A stretch of DNA of 64,000 bases from Gnetum montanum (GCA_015680685.1 MNCI01030805.1:300791-364790), one strand, 5' to 3'. Counted from the first letter of the stretch, positions 34,412 to 46,494 are shown. Notes: generated by a model from the letters alone, not told the origin. Program-made: numbers and translations.

Positions 34412-34429
34412 TAGACAAAGAGTGGCCAA
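34412..34429 (+). promoter_or_regulatory. Polypurine tract of element 2
   Basis: AGACAAAGAGTGGCCAA directly ahead of TGAAACATCC, matching the tract at 15174 base for base apart from single changes. Confidence 0.68.
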
Positions 34430-34699
34430 TGAAACATCCCAAAAAATTCAAAGTCATTCTCTCTTTACCCAGCTTTGTAATCCGTGTAGCACTATGGTAG
34501 TTCTTCAGGAGGAGAATGCTCTGAACTCAGGCTAGCCAGTTTAGAAAATTTTCTACTTTGGGTGAAAACAAGCTTTACAGATCATCCTACCTATCCACCC
34601 AAGTACTGTGCCTAGCCAACAACTTGCTCATAAATAATGCACGTAGTTGACAATAGCGCTCAAGATGCACAAAATAGTTTAGAAAGTTTTCTAAGTCAT

Positions 34700-35170
34700 G
34701 AAGTCTACTACGCTACGCTATGCCTCCCTTTGTAGCGTAGCAAGCTTCAAAAAATGATCATAGAACTTAGTGCTATGTTATGCTGTGCTATGTAGCGTAG
34801 AACAACACAGTGAAAACTACAAGGTCAGTCCCCCACCCAACCTTAATTTTTTCAGCAATGTCTCTTTTCGTTAGAAAGTAGTAGACCATGTCTACTACTA
34901 CGCTACTCTAAGCTACATGGTGCAACGAGCCGTGGCAATTCTGCAGAGGTGACAGAAGGAAACTCAAAGGGAAAGATCAGCAAGTTCGCAAGTTCCGTGG
35001 TGTAGGAAGCAAAGTTCGCAGATTGGAAAACGTTTTCATGACTAAGGCTAGTCACTATGCTAGGCTACGCTACGTAGCGTAGCATAGCGTAGCAAGTATG
35101 CAACACACATGTAGTAGAAGGTACAACAAGATGTTGTGCTACGCCGAGCATGCTACACTATGAAGCACCA
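34700..35170. repeat. U3 hairpins of element 2 with GCTACGCTA/TAGCGTAGC words
   Basis: Inverted-repeat sites near 34710, 34775, 34890, 35065 and 35140; the best is GCTACGCTACGTAGCGTAGC at about 35065-35085, a perfect palindrome. The position relative to the TATA box is the same as the GGTCATGCTG array in the 15192 LTR. Confidence 0.82.
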
Positions 35171-35411
35171 CAAAGCATGCAGGTGGTTGTGCGACATCAA
35201 TGCACTTCACCTAATTGGACCATTAGCACGCATCTCTAGATGCTGACGATGCAATTACGACATGGAAGGCTCATAGTTACCACGTGGTAGGATCACATTA
35301 CAATAGTCATGCAAGTCCAACGCTCATGTGTGACACGTGTACCACAAGTAAGTCAACATGGGCCCAGGGCACGTGGCGTCCAAACTGCCCCTTTTGTGTG
35401 TCCTCTAGCCC

Positions 35412-35419
35412 TATAAATA
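35412..35419 (+). promoter_or_regulatory. TATA box of the element 2 3' LTR
   Basis: AGCCCTATAAATACCCCAAC, downstream of the hairpins, as in the other LTR. Confidence 0.68.
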
Positions 35420-36199
35420 CCCCAACAAGAAACTCTCGAGAGGTTGGACCTAGAGGTTCTAAGAAAAAAGGCATTGTAACATTGAGTAGTGAGCATTGTA
35501 AGCTTTCTGTTTGACATCGCAAACAGTTAGCATTTTTAGCTGACATTTTTTTGTTCTCTTTTTACCACCTTGGTAGAATTTTCATAGTGTCAGCTCCCAA
35601 GTCCTCATCCAAGCATATCACCATCTTTCTCTACATGCCCTGGTTACTCTCAGGATCTTTTCACTCCTTAATGTTGTGCAACTGACTGTATCCGTCTTGA
35701 CAGAGTAGGCTTGTAGCTTTGGAGCGGTGCATTTTTCTAACTACATTTCACTTTGTTTCCTACTTATTGCTATGTTTTATACTATTTTTTGCCTTATTTA
35801 CATTTAAGCATTACTTTGCGCTTTCATCCCCATTTTCAAAATATATGTTGCAAAAGGCTATATAGACACTGACTAAGTCCCTGTTTGATCAACCAAACCA
35901 TTCAGGGTGCTCTGTATCCACTCACACCCAGCACCGCCCTCCCATGGATACAAGGTTGAAACTGTCACACCTGTTGATCCCTTGTTGTTTTTCAGCTACC
36001 GACATTTTCAGTCATTACACCTCCCCGTATGGATGAATAAGGGGAAATAAACTACGGTTCAAGCTTCATAGAATGTAGCCTTCCATTGGTAAATGATTCC
36101 TCTTTTCATTTGTTATGATTTTTTGGTTAATGCTCACTACGCTATGCTACGCTACGTAGCATAGCATTTGTTTCAAGTTAGTATGCTTATGCCTAATGT

Positions 36200-37990
36200 G
36201 ACTATGCTTTACTATCAAAAGAAGAAGAAGAAGAATGTGAAGAAGAGGTGATGACCCCTAAAATAGGGGTGACTAATAAAGATGTGAGGGCCCCATTCAT
36301 AGAGGAAAGGGCCCTAGTCAAGGAAGAAGGAGCTCCTACCACAAAGGTAAGGGCTCCCACCAATGAGAAGAATGCTCCTATTGACAAGGAGGACGTTCCT
36401 ACTGATGAGGAGGACACTCCTACTAATGAGGAGAACACTCCTATTGATGATGAAGATGCTGGTGCCATAGTAAGAAGGGCTCCAGTGAATAAAGAAGAGG
36501 TCCTTGTCAACCAACAAGAGATTTCTACTGATGATTCCTTCATTGAATGTAGTTTAGTGCTAGAGGAACATATGAACACAGAGGATGCTACCATGTTGTT
36601 GAGTCAGCTAGAAGTAGGGGAGCTACAACTTGATGTTGGTGAGTTTGACCATGTTCGACAGTATGTTAATGGCAACACCCCCGCTATCACCCTTGATGGT
36701 TTGCTGGGTAGGAGCTTTACACTATCATTTGCATTGCTTTTCAACTTTATTATAGTCCTCTCAGTTATGACTAACTCATTTTTTTATGTAGTAGACACCA
36801 CGATTGACACTGCAGGGCCTTCTTCGATCAACCTACGATCATAGGCCGAGACCCCTAATAAGTTTGTCTTCATGGAGGGGATGGTCAATGACTTGATCGG
36901 CTATCTAAAGTGGATCAATTTAGAAGTGGGTAAGTGAAGTAGCTATGCTAGAATTTTTAAATTGCTAAATTTTGCTATGCCGCTGTGACTAATGCCTTTG
37001 TTTCTTGTGGTTGACAGCCTCTCGCCTCAAGTGGGATCCTAAGCAAGTAGTTAAGGTCGACGCTGTGCCTGCATTCCCACTGGAAGTGACTAAATTACCT
37101 TGTCGCATATAAAACGAGGTTAGCGAATGTGCGCTATACTCAGCATGCTTCCTATGGGAGTGTAGGTGTGTCAACGAAGACCTATGGAAATGGGTCCAAA
37201 AACTTGAGAAGGAGAAGGCAAATTTAACCACTAAGATGGGAGACCTCTACTCCAGGAATTGATTCCTTGTAGCCTGAGATACCAATGATGGAAGTTGGTG
37301 CACGACCGTCATTGATTATGTAAGATATTGGATGTTCGTGTGGCCCAACAATGAGGCCACATGGGAAATAATAAAGCAGCATATGCAAATGGACTTGTTG
37401 GCCCAGAAGAACGAAGATTGGAAGGACTATAGTGCAAGAGTTTATGAGTGGGGGTAGTCACAGAAAAACTATAAGCACATGTATAAAATGGAACATGCCA
37501 CCTACCATAAAAAATATTGAGATGCTTTTGTTAAACTGTACATACATGAAGTATTTCTTGATGTCATTGGTACTTCTGGGGCTTATGACAAGTTCATGCA
37601 ACAAGTGAAGGTTAGTAAATCCCCCAAATGGGAAGTGAGTTTCCCTACAAGTGGGACCGCCACTGCCTCCTTTTCTTTAGGGCCACCAAGATGGATGGCT
37701 ATTGAAAAGGAGAAGGTTGCAATAGACACTAACTTGGGCAATAGGTGTTGGTCAAACATTACTGAAGAGGAGGTCTTGCAATGCCTCGAGGCTAGCTTGG
37801 ATTGCATACTCCCCAAGAGAGACGTAGGGCTGTCTCAGGTTAGTCACTTTTTTTTGCAATGTAACTACTTATTTTATTTCGATTTTTTGTTGTAACTCTA
37901 ACTGACTACCTTGATTTCTATGATACAAAATCCAGATGAAGATGTAAGGCCTGCTATGGGAGGGGATGATGGTGCAGAAGAAAATTCATA
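36200..37990 (+). pseudogene. Antisense multi-exon gene, copy C (3' half), carried by element 3
   Basis: Element 3 is on the minus strand, so this plus-strand gene is again antisense to it. Exons: 5, about 36219-36707; 6, 36792-36929; 7, 37018-37838; 8, 37936 to about 37990. Splice signals: GG/GTAGGA to TATGTAG, TGG/GTAAGTG to TTGACAG, CAG/GTTAGTC to ATCCAG. The intron positions equal those of A and B. Exon 5 has acidic repeats (PTDEEDTPTNEENTP) after a GAA run. Exon 7 is the coiled coil. Exon 8 is acidic. Exons 1-4 are missing because the copy ends at the boundary with element 2. A few stops lie in exon 7. Confidence 0.72.
36248..36690 (+). pseudogene. Copy C exon 5: acidic repeat linker
   Basis: Open for about 150 codons. 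A six-residue repeat, x-P-T/I-D/N-E/K-E/D, occurs about six times (NAPIDKEDVPTDEED and so on), then NKEEVLVNQQEIST and LEVGELQLDVGEFDHV. The last block matches a DVGEF block in copy B (about 25660-25620, minus). Probably a disordered, charged linker. Confidence 0.6.
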
Positions 37991-38119
37991 GCATGGCAGG
38001 AGGGGATTTTATTCGAAATTTTGTTTTTTTTAGAGAATATTGTAAACCCTATTTGACTAAAATGAACCATGAGAAGATTCACTTTATTTTGATTTGTGTT
38101 TATCTATGTTATATTTTCT

Positions 38120-38475
38120 TTTGAATAGCCAGTTTTAGGCCTTGGTAGGCCGCAGTGGTAGTTTAAGGCCATTCCGGGCCATCACCAGTTTTAGGCCATT
38201 TCGGGCCATTGTGGAAATACAGGGTAGAAAAATTTGCCAATTTTAGGCCTTAGTGAGCTATAAGATAATGCAATCAAAAACTTTTTCTAGTTTTAGGCCT
38301 TAGCTAATCGTAACATAATGCAATCAGAAAATTTTTTCTAGTTTTAGGCCTTAGCGGGCCATAACGTAATGCAATCAGAAAATTCTTGCCTGTTTTAGCC
38401 CTTAGCGGGCCGTAACCTGATGCAAGTAGAAAATTCTTGCTAGTTTTAGGCCTTAACGGGCCATAACCTAATGGA
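38120..38475 (-). repeat. GGCCTAAAACTAGCA minisatellite downstream of protease (element 3)
   Basis: On the plus strand TAGTTTTAGGCCTTAGCGGG recurs about seven times at 50-56 base spacing (near 38129, 38178, 38235, 38288, 38339, 38392, 38447). Reversed, it is the TAAAACTAGCA core, here again between protease and the antisense gene. Confidence 0.88.
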
Positions 38476-38712
38476 AGAGGAAAATCTATAATTAGGTTTT
38501 AAACAAAGTTAGATGCTTAGCATAGATGAATAAATGTAAAGCAAACAAGGAATAAATGTATAATGGATGTTAGTCGGGTAAGGAGCAGTGGAGCTGTCAT
38601 GCTACATAGGTAATAATCATCCTCGCAACTACTTTTTAACCCATCATGGGTTTGGCGACAAGTAAGGCCGAGAGGATTTATTACTGTATTCTTCTACATT
38701 GTGGTCTACCAC

Positions 38713-39430
38713 TTAAAAAGGCAACTCAGCCCATGAAGTTTCATTTTTTGAGCTAGGGCCTTGGGCTAGCTCTTTTGTCAAACAGTTAGCGTTGGAAGAA
38801 ATAGGTGCCTCATTTTCAAAGGTTATGACTTCTGATCCCTGCTCTATGTCTATGTTATTTATTACCTGGGTTCTCACCTCATCACCATGGATCATCACCT
38901 CCCTGCTTGCGTAAAGTAGATGGATTTCCTGATGTATGGGTGAAGAGATGGCCCTGAGTTGGGCTAACCATGACTTCCCCAAGATCAGGTTAAGCCTAGG
39001 CATCTCTTCCACCACGATAAACATTGCACTTGTGGGGAACTAGTCCAGTACCACAAAGTCAATGTGGATGGTGCCTTTCACTAGTACCCATGACCCATTG
39101 AATGACTTTAGGCATGATGTTATCATGGGTTTGATTTGGTCTACGAAACCGAGCTTTTCCACTATGGGAAATGGGATGACATTCGTAGCTGCCCTGTCAT
39201 CAATGCGTACTCTTCGGACCTTATGTTGGCCAACTCAAATTATGATGAAGAGAGCTACTATTATCACCTGAACCTTTTCAGGGTCTTTCCTAATGGACTT
39301 ATCATAGAATGTCAATTGGGATGGTGATGGTTCTTCGGGCATAACAGGGAGCATAACAGGATGGATTGTCTTCTCCTTTACTGGCATGTTCTCGTCAACT
39401 GGTATGGATGCCAACATGCGAACCAAAGCC
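38713..39430 (-). pseudogene. Element 3: aspartic protease and linker
   Basis: Minus strand: RIDDRAATNVIPFPIVEKLG at about 39210-39150 carries the active-site motif with Gly replaced by Arg (D-D-R), so it is inactive. Downstream: SAMFIVVEEMPRLNLILG, KSWLAQLRAI and SSPIHQEIHLLY, matching element 2. Upstream a PEEPSPSQLTFYDKSI block leads in. Confidence 0.8.
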
Positions 39431-42400
39431 TCAGGTTGCAGTGGAAGTCATTATCAGATCGTACAGAGTCAACGTTATGTTCTTTTATTTTAGAACCTAT
39501 TTTACTTAAGTAAGAGAGCTTAGGAGGTCTTTCCCACCTTCTTGTTGTTTACTACCCTTCTCTTCCTCCATTCATCCTAAAAGACAAATTTCTTGAGGAG
39601 GAGTAGTTTTGGGTTTGGGATTGGACCCTTTCAAGTAAGGGGGTGATGACTGTGTGCATGTAGAGACATTAACTTTTGGTGATGAGGCAGGTGTAGATGT
39701 AGAGGACGAAGGAGTGGGATTGGAAAGACCTGGGGCGATACGTTCCACAGCTATTTCACCTGTCAAACGCTCTTCCCGTTTCCTTGGATGGGAAGGCTAT
39801 GATGTCGTCTTATGCTATTTTTGTGGAATGGGGGTAGTTGAGTGGTTTGGCCCCCTGATGATGAATGGTGTTTGTGCCATTAGTGCAGGTAGTGGTGCAT
39901 TTTTGAATGCAGAAGGTATAAGGGCGGATGTCCAAGAAGAAACCTCTAGGAAAAACGGTTGCTGTAGTGTCTTTTTGGCCATTGTTGGTGTCACTACACT
40001 ACGTGGAGGTATATGAACTACAAACAGCTGCTGTGGTGGCTCTAGATTACCATCTATGCCAATGGTGTTGATGATGTACCCTGCATAGTTAGCATTGAGG
40101 AGGTCCTTGTAAACATGCATGGATTAATTCTTAGGGTGGACAAGGTTACTTTCATCTAGCACCAACTTCCCCTAATCAATCATCCATTGAATGTCATCTT
40201 TTAGGGCTAGACAATAATTTGTGTCATGACCACAAAGTTGGTGGTAGTCACAAAATTACTCCAACCTAAAGTTCTTAGGAACTCGGGGTTCATTGGGCAA
40301 AGCCAAGGAGGGGTTCCTAAGGAGTTCGTAGTACCATTGATGCCTCTTGGTTGCCTCCTCTAACATTTGTTTGTGTTGAATGTACCTTGCCCCTAGCAAT
40401 TACTTCAGAAGTTTTGAAGGCTTGACTAGTAGCGGGGTGTACTTAGAGCGATCTTTACAATTGAAGTTGGGCTCAGGTGGGGTGGGTGCTTTGGGTGCCG
40501 ATGTTGAGGGTTGGGCAGTCTTGCCTGGGTTAAGTGTAGGGTCAGTTGGTCTTATGGCTGCTTTCTTATTATTTTTGTTGTTGGGCTTGGCCTCATTTGC
40601 CACAGTGGCCACTATGGCTATTGCAGCCTTTCCCTTCTCTTTATCCTTCTAAGTATGTGCATTTTTATATGCAACATAGGCTAAGTATGTATTGGCTTTG
40701 GCTGCGTCTTGGATGCTTTTCATCTATGAAAAAGCTTGACTCAAAGAGTGCAGGGCCAAGTAATATAGCTTGGATTTAATGAAATCATTCACCACCCCCT
40801 TGAAGATGGCCAGCAAGTGGGCCTCCATGATAGGCTCACAGATCTCATTGAAGGTGGCACTCCACCACTGTATAAACATCTGCACTGGCTCTAGTGGGTC
40901 TTACTTAACTCCCATTAGTTGATCTAGCATGACATAGAGCTTCAATTTATATTTGAAGTGAGTCACAAATTGAGTCAACAGCTCCTCCAATGTTGAGATG
41001 GAGGCATGTGGGACTGTGCAGTACCAGTCTAAAGCTTTGCCCATCAAAGACATAGCAAAGATGTAGATTATGGTATGCAGCCATTGTTGCAATAGTAAGG
41101 ACTCAGATCTAAACGTCACAAGATGAGCATTGGGTTTACCCTTCCTATTGTATTTTCTGAAGTGGAGGAGTGGAATCCTAGGGGGTAATGTAAGCATGGG
41201 GACTACTAGGTTAATGGGATCATCATGGTAGAAATCCATGACTTGTACTGTGTTAGAACTGGCAGCTTTTAGATGCCTAATTTCTTCAATGAGGTTCTAG
41301 ATAAGTTGGAATGATTGGTCCAGACCTAGGGATGATGCAGGTGGTTGTTGAGTTGCAGGGGCAGTTGCCATTGGTGGCATGGTAGGGGCAATGTCTTGGC
41401 TCATAGGTGCTGCCATTGGAACAGCCCCTATGAAGGGTGTTGATTGTGCTACCCACCATCTAGTGGGTGGTGTTGTTGGGACAGCGGCCACTAGTGGTGG
41501 CATAGGGTAGGTTTTTTGCACGATCGGTGGGGTAGACCATAGCCCCATGCTTAGTTGTACTATTTGCAAGACCTAGTACGCTTGATGGTGAGCATAGTAT
41601 GACATTTGGGAAGGTTGCGAGGTGGGAAGAGAAGTGAATGGGATCCACCATGTGGCTAGGGTTGGGCCTACTGCTGATGGTGGAATAGGTGTAGATGTTA
41701 GAATGGGAGCAGAGATTGTATGCAACTGTGACGTAGGTACCATGTGCATGTAAGGCAGGGTAGTCGTGATCGATGCTTGGTACAATGAAGGGATAGATTG
41801 GAGAATAGATTGTGGAGGGATAGTGCCTAGAAACGAGATGAAGGAATATGCATGTTGGTACATTGAAGATATGGCATGACTACCCGTGGCCAATGAAACT
41901 ATAGTTTCCGATGGGGTGGATGTAATCATAAAGGGAGTAGTCATGAAGAGCGGGTTCAACCAGAAGGCCATAGTGGGAGGGACAGTTGCAGAGTTAGTTT
42001 AACTCCCATCCTCAGATTGGGAATCCAGGTCCTCTTGTCCATCTTGAAATGCCTCTACATAGTGGGATGTTGTGTCTCCCTGCTCGCTAGACCTACTTGT
42101 CCATATCAGCTGATCTAAGATCCACTGATACATTTCCGTTAGGGGAATGAAAGCACTAGGTGTAGGGATAAATTCCCTCCCATTGTGGTAAATGAACTCA
42201 AAGCTACGTTCTTCTTGAACTTCATGGACATCTAAGGGTAGATTTTTCTAGAACTTAGCATAGAGGAAATTATAAATTTTAGTGTGTTGTGCCAAGCTCT
42301 CAGGTGATCGATTTTGGATCCTAAGATATCGGTAAGGCCTTGGGTTGGGTGGTCGCTCAACACCTGTGGTGGTTTGAACTAAAAAAAGGACCTCAAGGTT

Positions 42401-42433
42401 TGAGGTAGCAACAACAATGGTTGAGGAGATCAT
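39431..42433 (-). pseudogene. Element 3: gag (Tat-like), frameshifted
   Basis: Start ATG near 42433 (MISSTIVVATSNLEV). A Pro/Thr/Ser-rich segment at 41971-41300 is followed by the capsid-like core at 41239-40901 (LLHFRKYNRKGKPNAHL, FAMSLMGKALDWYCTVP, EELLTQFVTHFKYKL). The zinc-knuckle-like box near 40260-40190 reads CDYHQLCGHDTNYC followed by LKDDIQ, a better-kept form than in element 2: Cys, His, Gly-His, Cys all present. Frameshifts and stops separate the pieces. A spacer then runs to protease. Confidence 0.8.
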
Positions 42434-42479
42434 TTTTGCAAGGTAGAAAATGGTTTGCGAGCAAGAAAAATAGAGATCA

Positions 42480-42670
42480 AGAGGTGATCAAAGGCTTTTC
42501 ATCCTGCAAGGTTCCAAAGGAACCGTCATTGTGACCAACTTGTACCACACGATGCATAAACAACCGCAAGGGTGTCACGTTTACGTTGATGAGTGATGGG
42601 GTACAAAGAGTGTGTAGGACTACCCATGAGATGAAAAAGGGTCATCAAAATGCCCTTCTTCTAGTGCCAA
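42480..42670 (-). promoter_or_regulatory. Leader and primer-binding-site region of element 3
   Basis: The primer site is TGGCACTAGAAGAAG on the minus strand (42669-42655), a few bases inside the LTR end. The leader has one copy of the GTGACACCCT...GGTCAC unit that is tripled in element 2. Confidence 0.6.
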
Positions 42671-42674
42671 AAAC

Positions 42675-45598
42675 TATAGTGATTGAAAATGTCAGTGGCT
42701 AGAACACCGAGAGGTTACTAGGTGAAATAGTTTAACCTCAAATCCGTGCAAGGGCCATGCTAGAGAAAATGGACTTGAGGTGCCCTGAATGGTCTGGTCG
42801 ATCCAATAGGAACTTAACTAGTAATCTTAACCTTACGTAAATGTTCTACTTCGGAAATGATGCTCATAACGTAATATGATGATTATTAAATGCAAATGGA
42901 TGAAACTAATGCAAAATACAATGATAATAAATAGAAACATAAAGCAAACTAGAGTGAGAGAATGCACCACTTCAAGATTGTGGCTTCAATTCTTTGTCTC
43001 ATTTGAAAGATGTATAACAAGTTACACAATGCTGGAGGCACATAGAGGAATCAAGAGTAACTAGAGTGTTCAAGAAAAAATGCCAACTATGCCAGTCAAC
43101 GCTAAATGCCAACAAGCCAATTTCTCTTGTTAATGCAAAGATATTGATTCCTTTTTTTTGTCCAAAAGCCAACCCTTTGAGTGTTGTTTTCCAGGGTAGT
43201 TATAGGGCCAAGAGAAAATGAGAAGTGAGGCCTAGCTGCCACATGTCCTGGACCCCAGAACATGCAAACAAGATGGTACCATGTAGCGATGTTGTGTTGG
43301 TTGCAAGCTTTGCTATGTTGTAACCACGTTGTTGAAGCTGCACATGCTAGAATCCCGTGTGCTAACAATGCAAGTAGAAATGGAGTCCCCACCCTATGGC
43401 TATGTCTTCCCTATCCTTATGAATAGGATCAAGCATAGCAAAAAAATTTTGGGGATGGACTAAGGGGTATGCCAAAGTGAAACAAAGTTGCTGATCATGG
43501 TGAGCTTAGTTATTGCTAACAAGCTGTAGAGCTAGCTAAAGATGTCCTAATGCCTCTATCAAAATTGCATCACTTATGTTGTTTAGCATATTGTCATAGC
43601 ATAGCTGCTTGCTACGCTGTGCTACGCTATGTAGCGTAGCACAACATAGCCACCGATTCACTTACATTGTCTAGCATATTGATGTTGCGTACAATGTAGC
43701 CATCAATCTGAATAGGAAACTTGCATTAGAGTCAACAACATTCGATAGAAGCCTTGGCGCATGCCGAGTTAATATTTAGAGCACTCCATTGATTTGCACC
43801 TTTGCTATGCTATGCTACGCTATGTAGCGTAGCATAGTGTAGTAGCCAATGTAACATGCATTTCGGTCAAACCTGTGGAGTTTCACAAGAAAACTTTGCT
43901 TATGGTTCAAAGGCTAATTGAGATAGGGTAGTTTTGGAAGCCAAAATTTTGTTAAATGTAGTCCTTTTTTGCTGAAGCAGCTTGGAATATGGGTCTTTGT
44001 GTGTCTCCCTCTTGCTACGTTGTGCTATGCTATGTAATCCGAATGCTTGATTGATTTTTTTGAAGTCTTTCTAAACTACATAATGTAGAGTAGCATAGTA
44101 GACTTCTCCACTAGAAAACTTGCCAAACTATTTTGCTCATCCCAAACACTCTCAACAGCTCCTAGCATGATCTCTGTGTAGACTGTCAACCAGGCCAACT
44201 ATCCATTTGGGTAGGTTGATGAGCCCAGCAAGCCCACCAGTCCCAGAAGTAGAAAACTTGCCATACTGGATCTTAGTATGAGCCAGCATGACACTACACT
44301 TGTGGAAATCCTTTCCTAAGTTTCAAGACTTTGCTGGAACATGAGAGTCCTAAAATTTTATGGTGTTTCAGGTTGTCAAGGAGATGCTGGTGTAGAAATT
44401 ATTGTTAACGATGAGTCCTGGAGCTTCCATAGATGTCCTATGGCTTCTTTTCAAATGTTATTCCACTTACGCTATTCAGCATAGTGGAGTAGTGTGAATA
44501 CCCACTCACTACACTGTGCTACGCTGCACAACACAACATAGTGTAGTAGCCACCTTTAAGACAAATCTTGCTCAAAAACTAAAAATACCCCTTCGAGGCC
44601 TAGCAAGGCAAGCTATTTTAGCAACTTGCCATTACAATTTTCATGTTAAAGGAGCCTAATACTTCCTGGATTCATCCCTGGGGTGCCTTTTGTCTTTTAG
44701 GCCTTTGCTATGTTATGCTACACTATGCAGTGTAGTAGTCAGTCTGAGATGAATTTGGATCACAACCCATAATGTTTTGTTAGGAGACTTTGTTTGGGAC
44801 CTAAGGGTGAAGTGGGAAAGGTAGTCTCAGAGGTCAAAGCATGGCCAAGTGCAATTCGTTTGCTAGAACAACTTGCTGGAGGATCTTCTTGCATTATCAC
44901 CCTACTACGCTGTGCTACACTATGTAGCACAGCACAACGTAGCAGCTAGTTGTGCCTGAATTTTGACTTACTTTGTAAGTGTTCTATCATGGGATCTTGG
45001 TCACATTTTGAGGTGGTAGTAGAATAAGCATTTTTCATGATCAAAGCTTGGATGATCATGTTTTCCATGTCAAAATAGTTTGAGGAAAGATTTTTTCATG
45101 CTAGGGACTTGCTACACTATGCTACACTATGTAGCATAGCACAACGTAGCACTAAGATCGAGGTGATTTTTGATGAAATTTTCTTTTCTTTTCTACATCA
45201 TATTGATAACATTTCAAGGATGAAATGGTACAAGCATATTTGAAAACCAAATATCTACTAACTGCATCTTCTATGTCTAATCTAACACTTGCAATAGTTT
45301 TAACACCACATGGCTCGCAATGCTGTGCAGCGTAGCAGGCTTCACAATTAGAAAGTTTTCCAAACTATTTAGTCCATCCTTAGTGCCTCTTTTGTGCAAA
45401 CTAGCCTCATGATTGGGTGTTGCATTAACTATGGTGTAGAGGATGGTAGGCAGGCCTAGAACTAGCTTCGCAGGCATCAGGACTTCCAGGGTGCCATGTT
45501 TTCTGTGTGGTCCAACGTGACATTCCTCTTGTAGAGATCCTTGCCCAAATTTTGGGACTATACTAAATCATGAGAGTTACAAAATTGATGGTGTTTCA
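42675..45598 (-). mobile_element. 5' LTR of element 3
   Basis: Minus strand: begins TGAAACACCATC at 45598 and ends CACTATA at 42675. A second LTR-start-like block, TGAAACACCATA, lies at 44370, and about 300 bases after each start are related (CATGAGAGT, CAAACTATTT words). So the LTR either holds an internal duplication or is two LTR pieces in tandem. The interior is a GCTACGCTATG hairpin array. The outer boundary is less certain than the inner one. Confidence 0.6.
43611..45335. repeat. U3 hairpin array of element 3: GCTACGCTATGTAGCGTAGC palindromes, about 200-bp period
   Basis: Sites near 43611-43650, 43804-43846, 44014-44100 (split), 44510-44550, 44707-44740, 44904-44943, 45109-45150 and 45312-45335. 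The first is a 40-base imperfect palindrome. Spacing is near 200 bases, with related spacer text between, so this is a tandem array whose unit contains one hairpin. Confidence 0.87.
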
Positions 45599-46344
45599 AA
45601 GGGCATAAAAGGCCCATGCCTACTTTGGGAAGGACCGATTTGCATATCTTTTGGTTGGATTAGTTAAGTTCTTTACCCTTAGACACTCTTACAATCAAAT
45701 CTTTTTATTTACCCCGTCAGTGACATCCAATTGTGTACATCTTCACAACATTTTTCACTAAACTTTCCTTTTTATTATTGTCAATTCTTACACCATATTC
45801 AAATATTTCCTTGTGTCAAAATTTTTCAAATTTAATGGACTACTTATCTGTTTGACTCTATTTGTTAGCCTCTTGCTAACACTACTAAAGGAATCAATCT
45901 ACCACAATCACAACCTAGCCGAGTGTAACCACCAAAGAGACAAGGTACTTAATAGCTATGTGTTACACCTTACATAGTAATTCATGATTCTATTATGATT
46001 GTAGTGGGAAGCATGGATTGAAAGTGGGACTATCTTCACCAAGGATGATGTAGCAACACCTTGTGACAAGGACCATTCATGATCATTCGATCTTCTATCT
46101 CTCTCTTCAGCTACCAAGAGGTGTTGGATGTTAGTTTTTCTTTCAGGGTGTTTACTTCTTTTATCATGAACATACAATTTTTCAAAGATTGTAACTCCAT
46201 ACACTTGGGCACTCAACATCTATCTATTTCACTTGAGTCAGTTTGTATGTTAGTTAATAATCCCATACCTATCCAATATTTTGTAAGAAACTTGTTTTCC
46301 ATTTCTATAACTTGAGGATGAGTTTTCCTTTAGTCATGGGGATA
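45599..46344 (+). other. 3' end of the internal region of an Athila-like element (element 5)
   Basis: The last 60 bases (CCAATATTTTGTAAG, CTTGAGGATGAGTTTTC, AGTCATGGGGATA) match the minus-strand text just inside the left LTR of element 4 (50584-50650). No coding domain is left; the rest of element 5 is missing, cut by element 3 on its left. Confidence 0.65.
46331..46344 (+). promoter_or_regulatory. Polypurine tract of element 5
   Basis: TAGTCATGGGGATA directly before TGATGAGTC, matching CAGTCATGGGGGTA before the LTR in element 4 (minus strand). Confidence 0.65.
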
Positions 46345-46449
46345 TGATGAGTCATGATTTTATTGTCTTGAAATTGGAGCCTTGGCACTAGAACCTTAAC
46401 ATCAGAGCCTTGACATCTAATGAATCACTATTTTCTATCTACTTCGCCA

Positions 46450-46494
46450 TTGGGTACACAATGTTAGGACATAGGTGCAACATTGTGTACCCAA
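46450..46494. repeat. Perfect 16-bp inverted repeat in U3 of element 5
   Basis: TTGGGTACACAATGTT at 46450-46465 is the exact reverse complement of 46479-46494; the loop is 13 bases. It lies about 25 bases ahead of the TATA box at 46518. Confidence 0.9.

Larger units (their letters stand above)
34430..36019 (+). mobile_element. 3' LTR of element 2
   Basis: Starts TGAAACATCC, ends CAGTCATTACA. The end region matches the 15192 LTR (ACACCCAGCACC, CCCTCCCATGGATA, TGTCACACC). U3 has GCTACGCTA-type hairpins (34700-35170), TATA at 35412, and R-U5 from about 35440. About 1.6 kb. The base run after it (CCTCC) does not match the sequence before the other LTR, as expected if the two copies recombined. 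Confidence 0.75.

Noticed and set aside
34700-35170. CRISPR-like array because of regular palindromic repeats
   Set aside because: Repeats are diverged, spacers are related to each other, and the context is a plant LTR.
36200-37990. Independent host gene on the plus strand
   Set aside because: It matches the antisense exons of copies A and B and lies in the same slot of an inverted element.
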